From Paraburkholderia hospita (lineage in GTDB: Bacteria; Pseudomonadota; Gammaproteobacteria; Burkholderiales; Burkholderiaceae): 64,000 bases of DNA. The translations under genes and the position numbers were made by a program. This document shows positions 63,159 to 64,000 of the stretch, in pieces. The stretch is from NCBI RefSeq assembly GCF_002902965.1, contig NZ_CP026106.1, positions 2,232,001 to 2,296,000 on the forward strand, given 5' to 3'. The first letter of the stretch is position 1; the number at the start of each line of letters is the position of its first letter. A model generated the notes under the pieces. That model was not told the origin of the DNA, did no database searches, and was given only the letters and a program-made list of their open reading frames with translations.

Positions 63159-63773
63159 TTAGATCGCGCTCCCGAGATAGACAAAAGTGAACACGCAAAT
63201 CCACACGACATCGAGGAAGTGCCAGAAAAGACTCAGGCACGTCAGCCGCGTGATTTCACGCTGCGTCAGTTGCGGCGCGCGCGCCACCTGCACGGCGAGC
63301 ACGGCCATCCAGATCAGCCCCATCGCGACGTGCAAACCGTGCGTGCCGACCAGCACGAAGAACGACGACAGGAACGCGCTGCGCGACGGGCCTGCGCCTT
63401 CCGCGAGCAGATGCGAGAACTCGCCCAGTTCGAGCTTCAGGAACACGAGGCCAAGCACGAACGTGACGGCCAGCCAGCCGAGCACGGCACGCGTGTTCTG
63501 CCGGCGTGCGGCGACCATCGCGAAGCCGTACGTGATGCTGCTCAACAGCAGCGCAGCCGTTTCGACGGCGACGCCGGGAATGTCGAACAGATCCTTCCCC
63601 GTCGGCCCGGCGTTGAACTGATGCGCCATCACGGCAAACACCGCGAATAGCGACGCGAACAGCACGCAGTCGGTCATCAGGTACAGCCAGAAGCCGAACA
63701 CCGAATGCGATTCGCCATGATGGCCGTGACCATCGGCCCCGTTCAGGGTTGCGGTATGGACTTTTTGCAACAT
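63159..63773 (-). CDS. cyoC: Cytochrome bo quinol oxidase subunit III
   Basis: 204 residues from the ATG at 63773. Five membrane helices and the haem-copper oxidase subunit III pattern (VFGFWLYLMTDCVLFASLFAVF, GLHVAMGLIWM, RLTCLSLFWHFLDVVWICVFTFVYL) are clear. It is part of the proton-pumping quinol oxidase that reduces oxygen to water. The start overlaps the cyoB stop codon by one base (TGATG). Confidence 0.95.
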   Translation of the reverse strand: MLQKVHTATLNGADGHGHHGESHSVFGFWLYLMTDCVLFASLFAVFAVMAHQFNAGPTGKDLFDIPGVAVETAALLLSSITYGFAMVAARRQNTRAVLGWLAVTFVLGLVFLKLELGEFSHLLAEGAGPSRSAFLSSFFVLVGTHGLHVAMGLIWMAVLAVQVARAPQLTQREITRLTCLSLFWHFLDVVWICVFTFVYLGSAI

Positions 63774-64000
63774 CACTCGACCTCCGCGAGCACCGGCGAC
63801 ACTTCCACATGCTTCGGAAGCGGCGTCCGGCCTTTGTTTTCGATTGCCCGCACGACGTCGGACGGGATGAAATAGCCGTCGTCGCGGCCGAAGCTGCGGC
63901 CGATCACGATCGCCGCAATCGCCACCAGCGAGACGATCGCGAGCCACCAGATGTGCCACACGGCCGCGAAACCGAACGCGAGGCTGAACACGCCGATGAA
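63773..64000 (-). CDS. cyoB: Cytochrome bo quinol oxidase subunit I, C-terminal part
   Basis: Only the last 75 codons are inside the window. The piece has a terminal membrane helix (AAVWHIWWLAIVSLVAIAAIVI) and a cytoplasmic end (GRSFGRDDGYFIPSDVVRAIE...LAEVE), which matches the C-terminus of CyoB, the catalytic subunit that holds the haem-copper centre. The identification rests on this tail and on the cyoC and cyoD genes immediately downstream. Confidence 0.9.
   Translation of the reverse strand, partial: FIGVFSLAFGFAAVWHIWWLAIVSLVAIAAIVIGRSFGRDDGYFIPSDVVRAIENKGRTPLPKHVEVSPVLAEVE

Overview
The window is high-GC DNA whose content fits a soil or plant-associated member of the Burkholderiaceae, most like Paraburkholderia or Caballeronia. 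The signs are OmpC-type porins with the beta-proteobacterial signal peptide and start, DUF4148 secreted proteins, a large KatE catalase, a cyo quinol oxidase and many ligand-specific catabolic islands. This genus call is inference from gene content, not from a database match. No phage, plasmid, IS transposase or CRISPR array is visible.

Layout. 1-5.9 kb: a minus-strand aromatic operon in the order LysR regulator, hydroquinone dioxygenase small and large subunits, semialdehyde dehydrogenase, maleylacetate reductase, intradiol dioxygenase (cut by the window edge). This matches the lower para-nitrophenol/hydroquinone pathway (pnpRCDEFG). 6.2-15.2 kb: housekeeping and stress genes (katE catalase, a glycine-rich exported protein, a nuclease-ligase DNA repair pair, TetR, methyltransferase, two DUF190 genes). 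16.3-30.5 kb: an MFS exporter, a CMD-domain protein, a GAF-GGDEF-EAL protein, an organosulfur uptake and oxygenation cluster (TauD-type dioxygenase, binding protein, ATPase, permease), a porin and small exported proteins. 30.5-34.4 kb: DUF72, SDR, a second porin and a 59-residue gene. 34.4-46.9 kb: an oxalate island with two formyl-CoA:oxalate CoA-transferases, oxalyl-CoA decarboxylase, an OxlT-type antiporter, two near-twin GntR regulators, and FAH-like and PanE-like enzymes. 47-53.4 kb: metallophosphatase, DUF1428, a DUF2946/outer-membrane/CopC copper-type cluster and an MscS channel with a cyclic-nucleotide-binding tail. 54.3-58.7 kb: an AttEFGH-like ABC exporter with a CrtC/AttH lipocalin-like protein. 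58.9-64 kb: DUF4148, a sugar-dehydrogenase-type lipoprotein, a TAXI protein, tRNA-Val and the distal part of the cyo operon.

The most unusual content is a family of four large, nearly complete inverted-repeat elements (about 0.75-1.07 kb each, at 15.2, 17.7, 37.9 and 53.4 kb). Each has two long arms carrying the same perfect hairpins, a non-palindromic core of about 80 bases that lies in the same orientation in all four copies, flanking arrays of a 13-base box that always point inward, and in two copies an outer 15-base inverted boundary that abuts the stop codon of one gene and the translation start region of the next. Base composition flips strand across each element: the plus strand is rich in G/T on the left and A/C on the right, and the bias extends into neighbouring codons. 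I know of no described function for this family.

Other points worth following are a shared operator-like motif at four oxalate-island promoters, a LysR-type GTT-N11-AAC box ahead of the hydroquinone operon, and three inverted pairs of DnaA-box-like sequences with identical 26-base spacing near 60.7-61.0 kb.
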